A stretch of DNA of 64,000 bases from JABWBD01 sp040768665 (GCA_040768665.1 JAXGMN010000018.1:1-64000); one strand, 5' to 3'; shown: positions 43,359-53,028, counted from the first letter of the stretch. Program-made: numbers and translations. The notes: a model not told the origin generated them from the sequence alone.

Positions 43359-44873
43359 GTGGCAGAAGCGGAGCGAAGGCAGGAAGCGAAGGCAATCTCG
43401 AGTGAAGTAATGCAGATTTCCGAATACACCCAGGCGGATTTCGGCCGCGGGCCGTTAATGTTCTACTACGAGGTGACTCTGGCCTGCGACCTGGTCTGCA
43501 AGCATTGCCGTGCCTCGGCCCAGGAGAACGCCGATCCGAAAGAACTTTCGACCGATCAGGCCGGAACGCTGATCGATCAGGTAGCTTCGTTTCCTCGCAA
43601 GCCGATGATGGTGATGACCGGCGGCGATCCGTTGAAGCGCGGCGACCTATTTGAACTGATTCGCTATGCTGCCGGAAAAGGGCTCCATGTCGCCCTGACA
43701 CCGTCGGCTACTCCGCTGGCGACCGCCGAAGCATTCCGCCGAGCCAAAGACGCGGGAATTCGGGCGCTGGGTATCAGCCTCGATGCCGCGGATCCTGCCA
43801 CTCATGACGCTTTCCGCGGTTGGGAAGGGAGTTTCGAGCGGACACTCCGCATGCTGGCCGACGCCCGGGAGTTGGAGTTGCCGGTCCAGGTGAATACGAC
43901 CATCACCCGCCGCAACTTCGCGCAGATCGACCGGCTGGCCGCTCTGCTCTCCGACCAGGGGATCGCGATGTGGTCCGTCTTCTTCCTGGTGCCGGTGGGA
44001 CGAGGGGTGGAAGAAGAGCGGATCAAGCCGGGCGAGTACGAAATCGCTTTCGAAAAGCTCTGGCATCATTCGCGGTCGCAGCCGTACGCCGTCAAAACGA
44101 CCGAGGCACCACACTACCGGCGCTGGGTACTGCGGCATGGCGGGCACCCCCTTGCCGGTCCCGGCGTAGATGGCGGACGGAAGATGCATCGCGCGCCGCT
44201 CGGTGTGACCGATGGCAAGGGGGTGATGTTTGTCAGTCATCAAGGCGAAATCTATCCGGCGGGCTTCTTGCCGCTGTGTTGCGGGCGATTTCCCGATGAT
44301 TCGGTGGTGGACGTTTACCAGAACCATCCGACGTTTCTCGCTCTACGCGATCCGGATCGCTTCGGCGGCATCTGCGGCGTCTGTGAATATCGCTACGTGT
44401 GCGGCGGCAGCCGCGCGCGCGCCTTTGCGGTGACCGGTGATCCGCTAGCCGCCGAACCCGACTGCGTCTACGTGCCAGGGCAGGATCCGGTGCCGCAGGT
44501 GGCAGACGCTGCAGCAGAAGAGGATCTCCCGGCAAAACTTCATGAGGATCGGTCAGGTCAACCGTCAAGCAGACACGGCCACCTTGGGATTTCAGAGCAG
44601 ACTGCAACTGGGCGATGTCCACCGCTCGCGGGGGCGATGCGATGCTCGACGGCCAGGGCCGCCGCATTGCCGACCGCTTGCCCAAGCGTCATGATGGTAC
44701 GGCAGAGCCGGCAACTCGATGCGGCGATATGCGAGAAGCTGGCAGCGCGGCTTGCGATCAAGAGATTCTCCACTCCTGGGCAGCAAGCACCGATAGGGTA
44801 CCGCCATAGGGTCCGTTGGGCGCTTCGCAGAGCCGCCCCTTGCTGCCATGGATGTCGACAGCGTGGTCGCTGA
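43359..44873 (+). CDS. Radical SAM protein (heme-decarboxylase/AhbD-like), C-terminus running into antisense sequence
   Basis: Predicted 504 residues from a GTG at 43359. An ATG at 43410 is an alternative start. The cluster cysteines are Cys43, Cys47 and Cys50 in ACDLVCKHCRAS, and MMVMTGGDPLKRGDL is the SAM-binding stretch. A SPASM-like C-terminal cluster region has GICGVCEYRYVCGGSRARAF and EPDCVYVPG. This matches the group containing heme d1/AhbD-type enzymes and TIGR04053. From about residue 390 onward the sequence is antisense to a decayed FAD oxidoreductase, is low in family content and probably does not belong: the original stop seems to have been lost, adding about 110 foreign residues. 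Confidence 0.82.
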   Translation: MAEAERRQEAKAISSEVMQISEYTQADFGRGPLMFYYEVTLACDLVCKHCRASAQENADPKELSTDQAGTLIDQVASFPRKPMMVMTGGDPLKRGDLFELIRYAAGKGLHVALTPSATPLATAEAFRRAKDAGIRALGISLDAADPATHDAFRGWEGSFERTLRMLADARELELPVQVNTTITRRNFAQIDRLAALLSDQGIAMWSVFFLVPVGRGVEEERIKPGEYEIAFEKLWHHSRSQPYAVKTTEAPHYRRWVLRHGGHPLAGPGVDGGRKMHRAPLGVTDGKGVMFVSHQGEIYPAGFLPLCCGRFPDDSVVDVYQNHPTFLALRDPDRFGGICGVCEYRYVCGGSRARAFAVTGDPLAAEPDCVYVPGQDPVPQVADAAAEEDLPAKLHEDRSGQPSSRHGHLGISEQTATGRCPPLAGAMRCSTARAAALPTACPSVMMVRQSRQLDAAICEKLAARLAIKRFSTPGQQAPIGYRHRVRWALRRAAPCCHGCRQRGR

Positions 44874-46017
44874 TGGCGATGATGTCCGCATGCGGCTGCT
44901 TGGACACTCCCGCCTGGCAGTCGTTCTCATTGAGAACGTAATCGCCGAGGATCCGCCGCGTCTCGCGGACGCCGATCCGCGGCGCAATGCCGGCGATCGC
45001 CCAGGTGCCGAACCCTTTACCACGGACATGGTACGTCCAGCGGGAATCGTCGTCGGCTGGGAGCCGCTGTAGCCAGTAGAAGTGTTCCAGGACACGGCGG
45101 TGGGCTTCGCGCATCAGTTCGCTGTACTCGGTCTCGACTACGGCGTTTCCGTCGATCATTCCCACCGGGTTCAGCAAGAGGTCGCCGTTGGGCATCTGGA
45201 CGATGTGGACCGGCTTGCGGCAGATTCCTTCCTGAACGCCTTTGGGCAAATACGGCTTCTGCCGGACGCCCGTATCGGCGATGCGGTAGCAGAGAGTGAG
45301 CCCATTGAGGTGGAGGCCGGCCTTTTCAGGGGCAGTCGGTTCCTCGTAGCGGGACTTGGGGTCTTCGCCTATGTGGAAATCGCATCCGGCGTCTACCGAG
45401 ACATCGCCGTCGGCCGTACAGTCGATGAAGACGTCGGCGGCAATCAGCAGCCGTTTTCCCGCGAACCACGCTTCGACCGCGGTCAGCCTGTCGTTGTCCC
45501 GGCGAGCCCGGAAGAACGTAGTGCCGAGCAGAATGCGGCAGCGGCCGGTTTGTTCGAGCATTTCGCGGGCCGCGTAGTTCAGCGCGCGTGGCTCGAACGG
45601 AAGGCCCTGCCCGCCGCGGCGAGTCGAGCCTTCGCGGTAGTCGGGATAGGTCACGGCAAGGGGGTCCTGCTTCATCGACTCGTAGAGATCGCGGGGGATG
45701 CCGTCGGCGCCGGAGACCGGCTCCCAGCTATGAACCCAGGCGCAGGTGGAGGTGCCGCCGAGGATCGATTCATGTTCGAGCAGGACAACGTCTGCACCGG
45801 CGCGGGCCGCTGCCAGGGCCGCGCCGATCCCACCGCTGCCGCCGCCAATCACGCAGACCTGGGCGCGGAGAGTCTCCTCCGGGACGTCCTCGGCCATGCC
45901 GCGGTATGGCAGAGCGAGTCCGGGCATTGCAGCGCCGGCGGCGGCGCTGCCGAAAACTTGGCGGCGGTGCGTCGAGTGAGTTGCGCTGGCTTTGTTTTTC
46001 GCTTTTGTGGTGAAAAC
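44540..46017 (-). pseudogene. FAD-dependent oxidoreductase with several frameshifts and a damaged 5' end
   Basis: The main frame (46101-44758) carries a Tat-like HRRQVFGSAAAGAAMPG signal, the FAD motif VCVIGGGSGGIGAALAAARA and the GGTSTCAWVHSW segment typical of FAD_oxidored proteins. Near 44800 the frame breaks, and the C-terminal sequence continues in other frames as VPYRCLLP, NLLIASRAASFSHIAASS followed by GQAVGNAAALAV, and RAVDIAQLQSAL. At least three indels lie within 260 bases. At the 5' end an inverted-repeat element (46018-46137) replaces the natural start and supplies an in-frame ATG. Either a pseudogene or poor sequence. Several clustered indels favour decay. Confidence 0.8.
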
Positions 46018-46137
46018 GTAACCGTGCGCGGGGCGGCCGGAGACTGGTCCATTTTTCGGCCAGTAGATGCATTTGGCTGCAGAGAGGTTGGCCGAAAACA
46101 TGGACCTGTCCCCGTCTCTTCCGCTCCGTGAACGGAT
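46018..46137. repeat. 120-base palindromic element, copy 2
   Basis: Outer arms GTAACCGTGCG and CCGTGAACGGATG, inner arms GGAGACTGGTCCATTTTTCG and GGCCGAAAACATGGACCTGTC. This is the most degenerate of the three copies in its left arm. It lies between the dead FAD oxidoreductase and the fucosidase, touching the former's N-terminal codons. Confidence 0.8.
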
Positions 46138-46160
46138 GTGTGAGAACTTACCGCGGCCGA

Positions 46161-47363
46161 TCAGCTTTTGGCTTCCGGCCAGCCGTCCTGCCGAATACGC
46201 TTGCCGACGGCGCGGAGCGTGGCGGCGTCACCGGCGTGGATCGAGCCGTCAGGCAGCGGACCGGTATTCAGCAGCAGGTTGCAGTTCTGCCGGGCTGCGG
46301 CGGCGAGTTTCTCAACGACCACTTCGGGTGTATCGTGTTTGCCGTCGTCGGCCGCCTGGTAGCCCCACACGTGCGGCTGCATCGTGTCGCAGATCTCGTT
46401 GTGCTTCGACTGGTTGCTGCCCCATGCTTTACGGGCGATGGCGACCGATTCGGGCCCGTAGCCCTGCTTCGCGACCCGGTCGGCCAACGATGCGCCGCTG
46501 CGTTCGGGTGCAGCGAAGTCCTCGGTGCCGTTGGCGCCCTGCTTATAAGAGATGAGCACTTGCGGCTGCAGCTTGCGGACCATCGCGTAGGTCTCGTCGA
46601 TCGGAAACCACTCCGGCTTTGCGTAGTACGGCATGATCGGATCGAACCAGATTCCGGCCAGCGGCCGATAGTTGGTGAGAAGTTCGCGGATCTGCGTGTG
46701 CGCATAGTCGAGGTAATGCTGAAAATCTTCAGGCTTTTCCCACTTGTACCTCGCCTCGGGCTCGCTGTAGTGGGGTCGAGCCATCCTGCAGTACTCGTTC
46801 GGATAGAAATAGGGATGCCGCCAATCGGCTCCGTAGGAATAATAGGCGAACATGCCGAGGCCCTTCTTGGCGCATTGGTCGGTGAGTTCGCCGATAAGGT
46901 CGCGCTTGGCGGGGCTGGCGACGCTGTGGTAGTCCTGCGTGGCGGTCTCGAACAGGCAGAACCCGTCGTGATGCCGGGCGGTGAGGTTGATGTACTTCAT
47001 GCCGGCATCGAGGGCCAGATCGGTGATCTTATCGGCATCGAAGTTCTTCGCGGTGAACTGCGGCTTGAGTTTCTCGTACTCGGCCACGTGGATCTTCTCG
47101 TGGAACATCACCCACTCGCCGCGACCCAGGAGCGAGTAAAGCCCGTAGTGCATAAACAGTCCGAACTTCGCGTCGGCGAACCACGCCTGGGCCGCCTTGC
47201 GGGGAGCCTCAGAGTAGCGCTTCTCGTAGCCGACCAGATACGAGGGCACCTTCGTTTGGGCCGGCGCAGCGGCGGCGCGGCCCAGCCCGACGGTCGTTGC
47301 GGCAGCGGTCAAGCCGGCTTTCAGAAAGGTGCGCCGCAGAAGGGAAACGTGGGGGTCGATCAT
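46161..47363 (-). CDS. Tat-exported GH29 alpha-L-fucosidase
   Basis: Predicted 400 residues from the ATG at 47363 after GGAGA. The frame extends upstream without a better start. The Tat-type signal is SLLRRTFLKAGLTAAATTVG. The catalytic barrel has KFGLFMHYGLYS (about 67-78), GMKYINLTARHHDGFCLF (about 121-138) and the expected nucleophile Asp241 in GIWFDP. Length is that of a catalytic domain without accessory modules. It would remove terminal alpha-L-fucose from a glycan outside the cytoplasm. This supplies a substrate for the isomerase-kinase-aldolase set if that set acts on fucose, although the two loci are 13 kb apart. Confidence 0.9.
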   Translation of the reverse strand: MIDPHVSLLRRTFLKAGLTAAATTVGLGRAAAAPAQTKVPSYLVGYEKRYSEAPRKAAQAWFADAKFGLFMHYGLYSLLGRGEWVMFHEKIHVAEYEKLKPQFTAKNFDADKITDLALDAGMKYINLTARHHDGFCLFETATQDYHSVASPAKRDLIGELTDQCAKKGLGMFAYYSYGADWRHPYFYPNEYCRMARPHYSEPEARYKWEKPEDFQHYLDYAHTQIRELLTNYRPLAGIWFDPIMPYYAKPEWFPIDETYAMVRKLQPQVLISYKQGANGTEDFAAPERSGASLADRVAKQGYGPESVAIARKAWGSNQSKHNEICDTMQPHVWGYQAADDGKHDTPEVVVEKLAAAARQNCNLLLNTGPLPDGSIHAGDAATLRAVGKRIRQDGWPEAKS

Positions 47364-47463
47364 GGAAGGTCTCCGTCTTGGCCTGCGCGCTTCTGCTCGA
47401 CCGGCAGTGCCGAACCACCGCGATAGAAGAGCTGCGTCGAATAAAAGGATACGCTTCAAGATA

Positions 47464-47904
47464 TCACATCGGTCGCTCGCGTGCACCGGCGCCGCCCCGG
47501 CCGTCGGCGACCTCGTAATAGCCCAAAGCGCAAACAAGCTTTGATGCTTCTACCTCAGCGCGAGCTCGGCGTTCGCATGGTTCTCGGCAGAAGGGCGAAG
47601 CCGCATGGTTCTCGGCAGAACGGCGCAGCGCATGGTGGATCGAATCCCATGTACCGTCTTTTACCCACTGGCGATAGTAATCGTAAACGGTCCGCCAGTG
47701 TGGAAAATCCCGCGGCAGCATCCGCCACGAGCATTCCGTTCGGTGGCGATACAGCAGCGCATTCACAACCGCCCGCATCGGCGTTTTCCGCCCGCATCCA
47801 ATCGGCTTTTCCGGGGGAATCAGCGGGACAATTCTGAACCACTGTTCATCGTCGAGGTCCGTGGGATACTTCGGTTCGATGGCATCCATGCGGCGTTGCT
47901 CCAT
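47464..47904 (-). pseudogene. IS5-type transposase, N-terminal fragment
   Basis: The frame from 47904 contains YPTDLDDEQWFRIVPLIPP and FPHWRTVYDYYRQWVKDGTW, the well-known first 90 residues of IS5-family transposases (DUF4096 helical domain). After about residue 95 the sequence loses homology and ends at 147 residues, so the DDE catalytic region is missing. The small hairpin GAGCCGC-TTTC-GCGGCTC at 47942-47959 is just ahead of it. No inverted ends or target duplications were found. Confidence 0.75.
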
Positions 47905-48391
47905 GCGTGTGGGAAGTGGGAGTTGTTGGCAGGGTTTTCATGAGCCGCTTTCGCGGCTCCTGGAAAACGAGGAGGTTCGAGAACGACGTCAGGGCGGGAA
48001 TGCGACGCCGTCCGACCGCGACCGTTCGCACGACAAGCTGGGTGTCTCGCGAACAATTGCGTATGGCCCGAACCGAAAATGCTACGTGGCGACAATCCCG
48101 CGAGTTCGAAAAACGGCGCTGCGAACTCGCGATTGAACCGGTTTGAAACGGACTGAAAAGATTACAGCAACCGTTCACGCCCGCGGCGGGGGACTGGTCC
48201 GTTTTTTGGCAGGTCCGGTTGTTTTGGCGTTAAAGACGTTGGCCGAAAACACGGAGCTGCCCCCCTCTCTTCCGCCCTGTGAACGGTTACAGATTACAGG
48301 CAACCGGCGCGTTACGACCATAGCAGCGACAAGGCAACCTGGATCGGCCGTCCAGGGCGCCTTTCGAGACAGCCGTGCCGTGGCGGCAATG
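47905..48391. other. Gap with repeat copy 3 and a hairpin, no gene
   Basis: About 490 bases between the transposase relic and nadA. It holds the 18-base hairpin at 47942-47959, the palindromic element at 48167-48290 and no recognisable coding content. Confidence 0.45.
48167..48290. repeat. 120-base palindromic element, copy 3
   Basis: Outer arms GCAACCGTTCACG and CGTGAACGGTTAC (reading TGTGAACGGTTAC), inner arms GGGGGACTGGTCCGTTTTTTGG and GGCCGAAAACACGGAGCTGC. ATTACAG occurs directly outside both ends (48161-48167 and 48292-48298), which might be a target-site duplication. Confidence 0.78.
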
Positions 48392-49537
48392 CTACTTCAC
48401 CTCGAGCATCCGCTCCAGCGCTGCCAGCGCATCCTTCGCGGTCTCTTCCTCAACCTGAATGACGTTAACCGGCGTACCGGCCGCCAGGTTCTCCAGCGAC
48501 CAGCAAAGATGGGGCAGATCGATCCGGTACATGGTCGCGCACATGCAAACGACCGGCGACAGGAAGTGGATCTCCTGCTCCGGATGCTGATGCTTGAGCC
48601 GCTGGACCAGGTGTAACTCCGTGCCAATCGCCCAGCGGGTGCCGGCGGGGGCCTCTTCAACCGCTTTGATGATCGTGCCCGTCGAGCCGATCACGTCGGC
48701 CTTCGCCACGACTTCCATCATGCATTCGGGATGCACGAGGATCCTGATTCCGGGGTACTGCGAGCGGAACTGATCGACATGCTCGGGGCGGAACATCTGG
48801 TGCACGCTGCAATGGCCTCGCCAAAGGACGACGCGGCTCCGCCGGATGGCCTCCTCGGTATTGCCCCCTAACTCGTCCCGGTGCGGATCCCAAACCGGCA
48901 TCTGGTCTAGTGAAATCCCCATGGCCAGAGCGGTGTTGCGCCCGAGGTGCTGGTCGGGGAAGAACAGGACACGCCGGCGGCGCGCCAGCGCCCACTCGAG
49001 AACCGCCCGGGCGTTGGCCGACGTACAGACAATCCCGCCCTGCCGACCACAGAATGCCTTCAGCGACGCGGCCGAGTTCACGTAGGTCACAGGCATGATG
49101 TCCCGCGTGTCGACGACCTCTCCGAGCTGCTCCCAACACTCCTCGACCTGTTCGATTTCGGCCATGTCGGCCATCGAGCACCCTGCGGCGATGTCCGGAA
49201 GAATTACCGTCACCCGCTGACCGCCCGAACGCACCAGTCTCTCGGGCCGGTTTGCCAGGATATCCGCGGTCTCGGCCATGAAGTGGACACCGCAGAAGAC
49301 GATCGCGCGGCACTGCTCGTTCCGCGCGGCCAGTTCGCTCAGCTTGTAGCTGTCGCCCCGGAGGTCGGACAGGGCGATCACCTCGTCCTGCTGATAGTGG
49401 TGCCCGAGAATCAACAAGCGCGGCCCCATTTCGGCCCGCACGGCATGGATCCGGCGGGTGAGTTCTTCGACATCCAGCGACTTGTACGGCTTGAGTTCGA
49501 AGCGAGCGGAGGTCGTCGGATCAATGACTGAAGGCAT
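48392..49537 (-). CDS. nadA: Quinolinate synthase NadA
   Basis: A 381-residue [4Fe-4S] enzyme that joins iminoaspartate and dihydroxyacetone phosphate to form quinolinate in NAD synthesis. The three cluster cysteines are Cys82 in VFCGVHFMAET, Cys272 in VHPECMMEV and Cys331 or Cys333 in VVCMCATMYR. LGHHYQQDEV at the start and GSTGTIIKAV complete the family pattern. Length fits the longer NadA group. The ATG at 49537 is the only start ahead of the conserved region. nadB and nadC are not in the window. The last codons run to within the gap that holds palindromic repeats. Confidence 0.95.
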   Translation of the reverse strand: MPSVIDPTTSARFELKPYKSLDVEELTRRIHAVRAEMGPRLLILGHHYQQDEVIALSDLRGDSYKLSELAARNEQCRAIVFCGVHFMAETADILANRPERLVRSGGQRVTVILPDIAAGCSMADMAEIEQVEECWEQLGEVVDTRDIMPVTYVNSAASLKAFCGRQGGIVCTSANARAVLEWALARRRRVLFFPDQHLGRNTALAMGISLDQMPVWDPHRDELGGNTEEAIRRSRVVLWRGHCSVHQMFRPEHVDQFRSQYPGIRILVHPECMMEVVAKADVIGSTGTIIKAVEEAPAGTRWAIGTELHLVQRLKHQHPEQEIHFLSPVVCMCATMYRIDLPHLCWSLENLAAGTPVNVIQVEEETAKDALAALERMLEVK

Positions 49538-49662
49538 GATTGGCCACTACTGCAACAAAAGGTGAATCGAGACGGACGAAATGCCGGAACGGCACCTGGT
49601 TTAAGTATACCGGGCTTCTGCCTCGCGAGACAGAGTCGCGCCGTTTGTGTACACGCGTCCAG

Positions 49663-49684
49663 AAAAAACCCCTGTTATCAGGGG
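49663..49684 (-). terminator. Intrinsic terminator overlapping the fxsA stop codon
   Basis: On the minus strand CCCCTG-ATAA-CAGGGG is followed by TTTTTT. The TGA stop of FxsA lies in the stem and loop (49680-49678), so the first arm is coding. This compact arrangement clearly ends the FxsA message before nadA. Confidence 0.85.
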
Positions 49685-50220
49685 CTCGTCGATCCAGTCG
49701 AACGCCGGTCGCCATCGTCAGCCGGTTCCTGCGCTTCGACATCCACAATCCGGACGTCGATGATCCGGTCGCCTTCGGGCTGCTCTTGACCCGTCCGCCC
49801 GTCAAACGGCGAGACAACCCGAAGCCTTGATCGGATCTGCTGCGTGGCGTACTGCTTGATCAGTCGCCGGAAGGCAGGAAGCAAGAGGAGGAAACCGGCG
49901 ACGTCGGTGAGAATTCCGGGCGTAACCAGCAGTGCGCCGGCGATCAAGATCATCAGTCCATCCAGCAACGAGCCGGCCGGCACCTCACCTCGCCGGAGGC
50001 GATCCTGGATCTGCCGAAGGCATCGCAGCCCTTCGTGCCGAGCGAGCGCTGCCCCGATGATCCCGGTGACGAGTACCAGGCTGATTGTGAAAACCCAGTT
50101 CGTCCTGTCGGCAATCCATGCGAGGATGACCAACTCGACGAACGGGACAACCGTGAACAGGATCAGCAGGCGAAGAAGCACGGCGTTTTCTTTGCGCCAG
50201 GCGGGTGGAACGAACCCCAT
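49678..50220 (-). CDS. fxsA: FxsA-family membrane protein
   Basis: Predicted 180 residues from the ATG at 50220. A GTG thirteen codons later would give the more usual FxsA start. Core VLLRLLILFTVVPFVELVIL, then IADRTN and ILVTGIIGAALARHEGL, then GALLVTPGILTDVAGFLLL, which are the conserved membrane helices and loops of FxsA. The tail is charged and cytoplasmic. The E. coli protein relieves exclusion of phage T7 by F plasmids, while its ordinary role is unclear. A strong terminator overlaps its stop codon. Confidence 0.88.
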   Translation of the reverse strand: MGFVPPAWRKENAVLLRLLILFTVVPFVELVILAWIADRTNWVFTISLVLVTGIIGAALARHEGLRCLRQIQDRLRRGEVPAGSLLDGLMILIAGALLVTPGILTDVAGFLLLLPAFRRLIKQYATQQIRSRLRVVSPFDGRTGQEQPEGDRIIDVRIVDVEAQEPADDGDRRSTGSTSP

Positions 50221-50245
50221 TATACCCGGCAGGCATGATTCAGAA

Positions 50246-50378
50246 AGAGGCCCTGACAAAACTGCGGTTCGTAAGCACCCCCGGCTGCTCTCAATCGGGC
50301 CGCGGTAATTCGGGCATGGAGTTGATGGTAGCAGCCGGGCTGATGGCACCCACTCGGCAGGGGTTTTGTTAGGGCCTC
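50246..50378. repeat. 133-base inverted-repeat element
   Basis: AGAGGCCCTGACAAAAC (50246-50262) and GTTTTGTTAGGGCCTCT (50362-50378) are complementary with one mismatch, like the ends of a small transposon-derived element. The inside includes a looser second pair around CCCCCGGCTGCT and AGCAGCCGGGCTG, sharing its core with the REP-like hairpins at 39182, 55797 and 60121. It fills the gap between the TPR protein and FxsA genes. Confidence 0.8.
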
Positions 50379-50460
50379 TTAATTCCCAGAAGGCCACAGA
50401 CAAACCGTCGTGGCGCTCCCGCCCACGTTTTCTGCATCCGCCGAGATGCCGTGCGGCAGC

Positions 50461-52629
50461 CTAACGCTGGATCGTCCCGCTACTTGCCCGGGCCGCTCTT
50501 CGGACATACTCCCCGGCCGTATCCGGCTTGCCGAGTTGCCGATGCATGTTCGCGAGATTGCCGTAGGGGATTTCCAAAGCCGACTGCTCGCTGGTCCCGC
50601 TCTTCACGGCATCTTCGATCAGTTGCACACCGCGCTGGGTAAGCGAGACTGCTCGATCGCGCTGTCCCGTCTCCCAATACGAGACCCCCATGCTCACAAA
50701 CGTCTCGCCTAGCCGTCCCGTTTCAGACGAATTGACCTGCGCGGCCGAATGGTCCAGACGGGGAATAGCCTTCTCAAACCACGCGACCGCCGATCGATGG
50801 TCGGTTTTCCCAACGGCATAGATCGCTCCCATGCGGAAATAGAGCCGGCCGAGGAGGTAACGGTCGGTGGACGACGCCCGGCGCGCTTCCATTGAGCTCT
50901 CCAGGTACTCAACGGCCTGCTGACCGTATTTCAAGGCGGCCTCGTTCTCCTGTCGTATCTGGCAAACCTGGACGGCATCGTAAAGGGCCGTGCCGAGGTC
51001 CCAACGGCACTTTGCTTTCTGTGCTTCCGGAGTCGTGGCGATCAGTTGCTCTCCGACTCGCACCGCCTCTTCAGCCCACTTCGTGGGATCGAACGCTTTC
51101 GGCATTCCGACGGATGCAGCCAGCGCGCGTGTGGCCACCCGCAGGCGATATTCCGCCGTACCGCCGTCGCTGCTGATCAGGTCATCGGCAAAAGCAGAGG
51201 CTCGGTCGAGCCACCGAGGTACCGATACCTCCTTTTGGTTCCAGACACCCCAGGCGACATCGTGCGCGGCGCCTAGGTGGGCATCGATCATGACCTCCTT
51301 GGCGGCCAGGCGAACCGCCGGATGACGATCCTCAACCAACCCGTCCGCGATCTTGATCGCGTCGGTGTGGAATTGAATCGCCTTGGCGTAGTCGGGCTGT
51401 GGACCGGAATTGTAGAGATCGCCAAGCATGCACAGGGCGCGGGCTTTGACGTGCGGCGAATCGTCGCTCAGCCGGATACTCTTTTCAACCGCCGCCTTTG
51501 AGTCGGAAAACCGTCCTAAAGAAGCAAGTATCTGGCCCTGAGTCAACAGATAGCGCGGGTTTTCCGGCTCACGGCCAACCGCCTGTTCGGCTGCCTCCAG
51601 GGCGGAATCCGGCTCGCCGCGGGCCGCCAGGAGACGGGCTCGAAGCCAATAGGCCCGCGAATTCTCCGGCGCAAACTTGATCGCCTGATCGAGATCGCGA
51701 AGGCTCAAGTCGGGCTGGGTGTCCAAGAGGGTCTCTGCGCGAAGCAGGAAAGGCTCTGCGGTGATCGGCTCCAGGATGATTTGCACAACGCTCATGCTGG
51801 CTTTCCCGGCGGAGTCGCTTGGCTCGAACGCGAAGAGAACACCCCGTTCCGGAAAGGATTGGCCTAGGATCTCGCCTACTTCGTTCGAGACGAGGACCGG
51901 CTGCAAATTCGTCAGGTTCAGTTGCTTGGTGACCAGATCGGCGGGAAATGGACGATCGAGCCGTATGACGATCGACGATACCTTGTCGTCGGCCAGGACG
52001 ACCTCGACCCGTTCAAACGGCTCGACACGATATAGATGCAGAATCAGACCTTCATAACGGCCGATCTCGATAGGGGCTCCCCACTGCGACTGAATGTCAT
52101 CGAGCGTGCTCACCCCGGGCGTGACGCTCTTGAACGAAGCTGAGTGAATTTCGATCGGTTCCGCCTCGCCGGAGGCCGGAATCGGCTTGAGCGGCTCCTC
52201 CGCAGCTTCCGAGGGACCGCCGGCGACTAACGGCTCTTTCACCCCCTCGGGCATCAGGTTCGCAGCGCCGTTTGCGGCCGGTGATACCGGCGCAGGCGAC
52301 GTGGGACTGTCGGGCAGTTGATTGGGGACCGGAGGCGGAGCAGACGCGAACGGCGAGGCTGAATCGTCGGACGGCAACTCGGACGGCTCCGCGGGGACCG
52401 CCTTCGCATCGGAAGTGTCCCCGGCCGGATCGCTCTGGGCTGCCGTGGTTGGCGATCCGGGCATTGCGCCTTCGCTCGGGCTGGCCGTCGGCGGACGAAC
52501 GCCCATTCGAAGCCGGTTGGGCTTGAAGTCGGAGGGGGTCTCTCCCCATGCCACACCCGTCGCGACCAACGACGCAACGAAGGCTGCGAACCAAATAGAT
52601 CGCGGTAACGAAAGCTTCCTGCTACGCAT
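50461..52629 (-). CDS. Exported TPR-repeat protein
   Basis: A 722-residue protein with a signal peptide (MRSRKLSLPRSIWFAAFVAS). Residues 30-150 are Pro/Ser/Ala-rich and disordered. Residues 160-290 form a small domain with repeated SVVQIIL-type strands. From about 300 to the end are TPR-like helical pairs (for example SRAYWLRARLLAARGEPDSA, LEAAEQAVGREPEN). Such proteins scaffold complexes at the envelope, but no partner or enzyme activity is visible. The start at 52629 has no alternative nearby. Gaps to fxsA (240 bases) and nadA make a single operon unlikely. Confidence 0.78.
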   Translation of the reverse strand: MRSRKLSLPRSIWFAAFVASLVATGVAWGETPSDFKPNRLRMGVRPPTASPSEGAMPGSPTTAAQSDPAGDTSDAKAVPAEPSELPSDDSASPFASAPPPVPNQLPDSPTSPAPVSPAANGAANLMPEGVKEPLVAGGPSEAAEEPLKPIPASGEAEPIEIHSASFKSVTPGVSTLDDIQSQWGAPIEIGRYEGLILHLYRVEPFERVEVVLADDKVSSIVIRLDRPFPADLVTKQLNLTNLQPVLVSNEVGEILGQSFPERGVLFAFEPSDSAGKASMSVVQIILEPITAEPFLLRAETLLDTQPDLSLRDLDQAIKFAPENSRAYWLRARLLAARGEPDSALEAAEQAVGREPENPRYLLTQGQILASLGRFSDSKAAVEKSIRLSDDSPHVKARALCMLGDLYNSGPQPDYAKAIQFHTDAIKIADGLVEDRHPAVRLAAKEVMIDAHLGAAHDVAWGVWNQKEVSVPRWLDRASAFADDLISSDGGTAEYRLRVATRALAASVGMPKAFDPTKWAEEAVRVGEQLIATTPEAQKAKCRWDLGTALYDAVQVCQIRQENEAALKYGQQAVEYLESSMEARRASSTDRYLLGRLYFRMGAIYAVGKTDHRSAVAWFEKAIPRLDHSAAQVNSSETGRLGETFVSMGVSYWETGQRDRAVSLTQRGVQLIEDAVKSGTSEQSALEIPYGNLANMHRQLGKPDTAGEYVRRAARASSGTIQR

Positions 52630-53028
52630 TACGTGTTCCTCCTGAACCTCGACCGCCGGTCAAGGCCGCAGTCAAGCGACCGGAAAACGAATCGATTGCG
52701 AGGGACACCGCCGTCGGACTTGCCCCGCTCGGATATGCCGTCTATACCCCCAATCTCAGGAAGGGGACGGCGTAGTCTACCCGCAAACACCAACTTGCGT
52801 CCAGAGGAGAATCCGGATCATTGCCTATGCCAGAACGGGGACTGGCTCCGACCAATGAACGTTCTACCCCGCTATGCCAATCGCCTGCGAAATGCCTTCC
52901 CCTATTTTAGGGCGGGCTCTAACGCCTTTTTTCCTTTTCCGCTGAGCGCCTGCGAAGCCACCGGCTACAATTGACAAACTGGGCCATGACTTCGCACCGC
53001 AAGATGTATTGAACAAGGAGAAAATGGG
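52630..53028. other. Divergent gap without a gene
   Basis: About 400 bases between the TPR protein and the Gln-rich protein. It contains an isolated ACGGGGACTGGCTCCG (about 52834-52849) that matches one arm of the GGGGAC repeat family, TTGACA (52970-52975) without a matching -10, and AAGGAG just ahead of the start at 53029. Nothing else was recognised. Confidence 0.4.
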
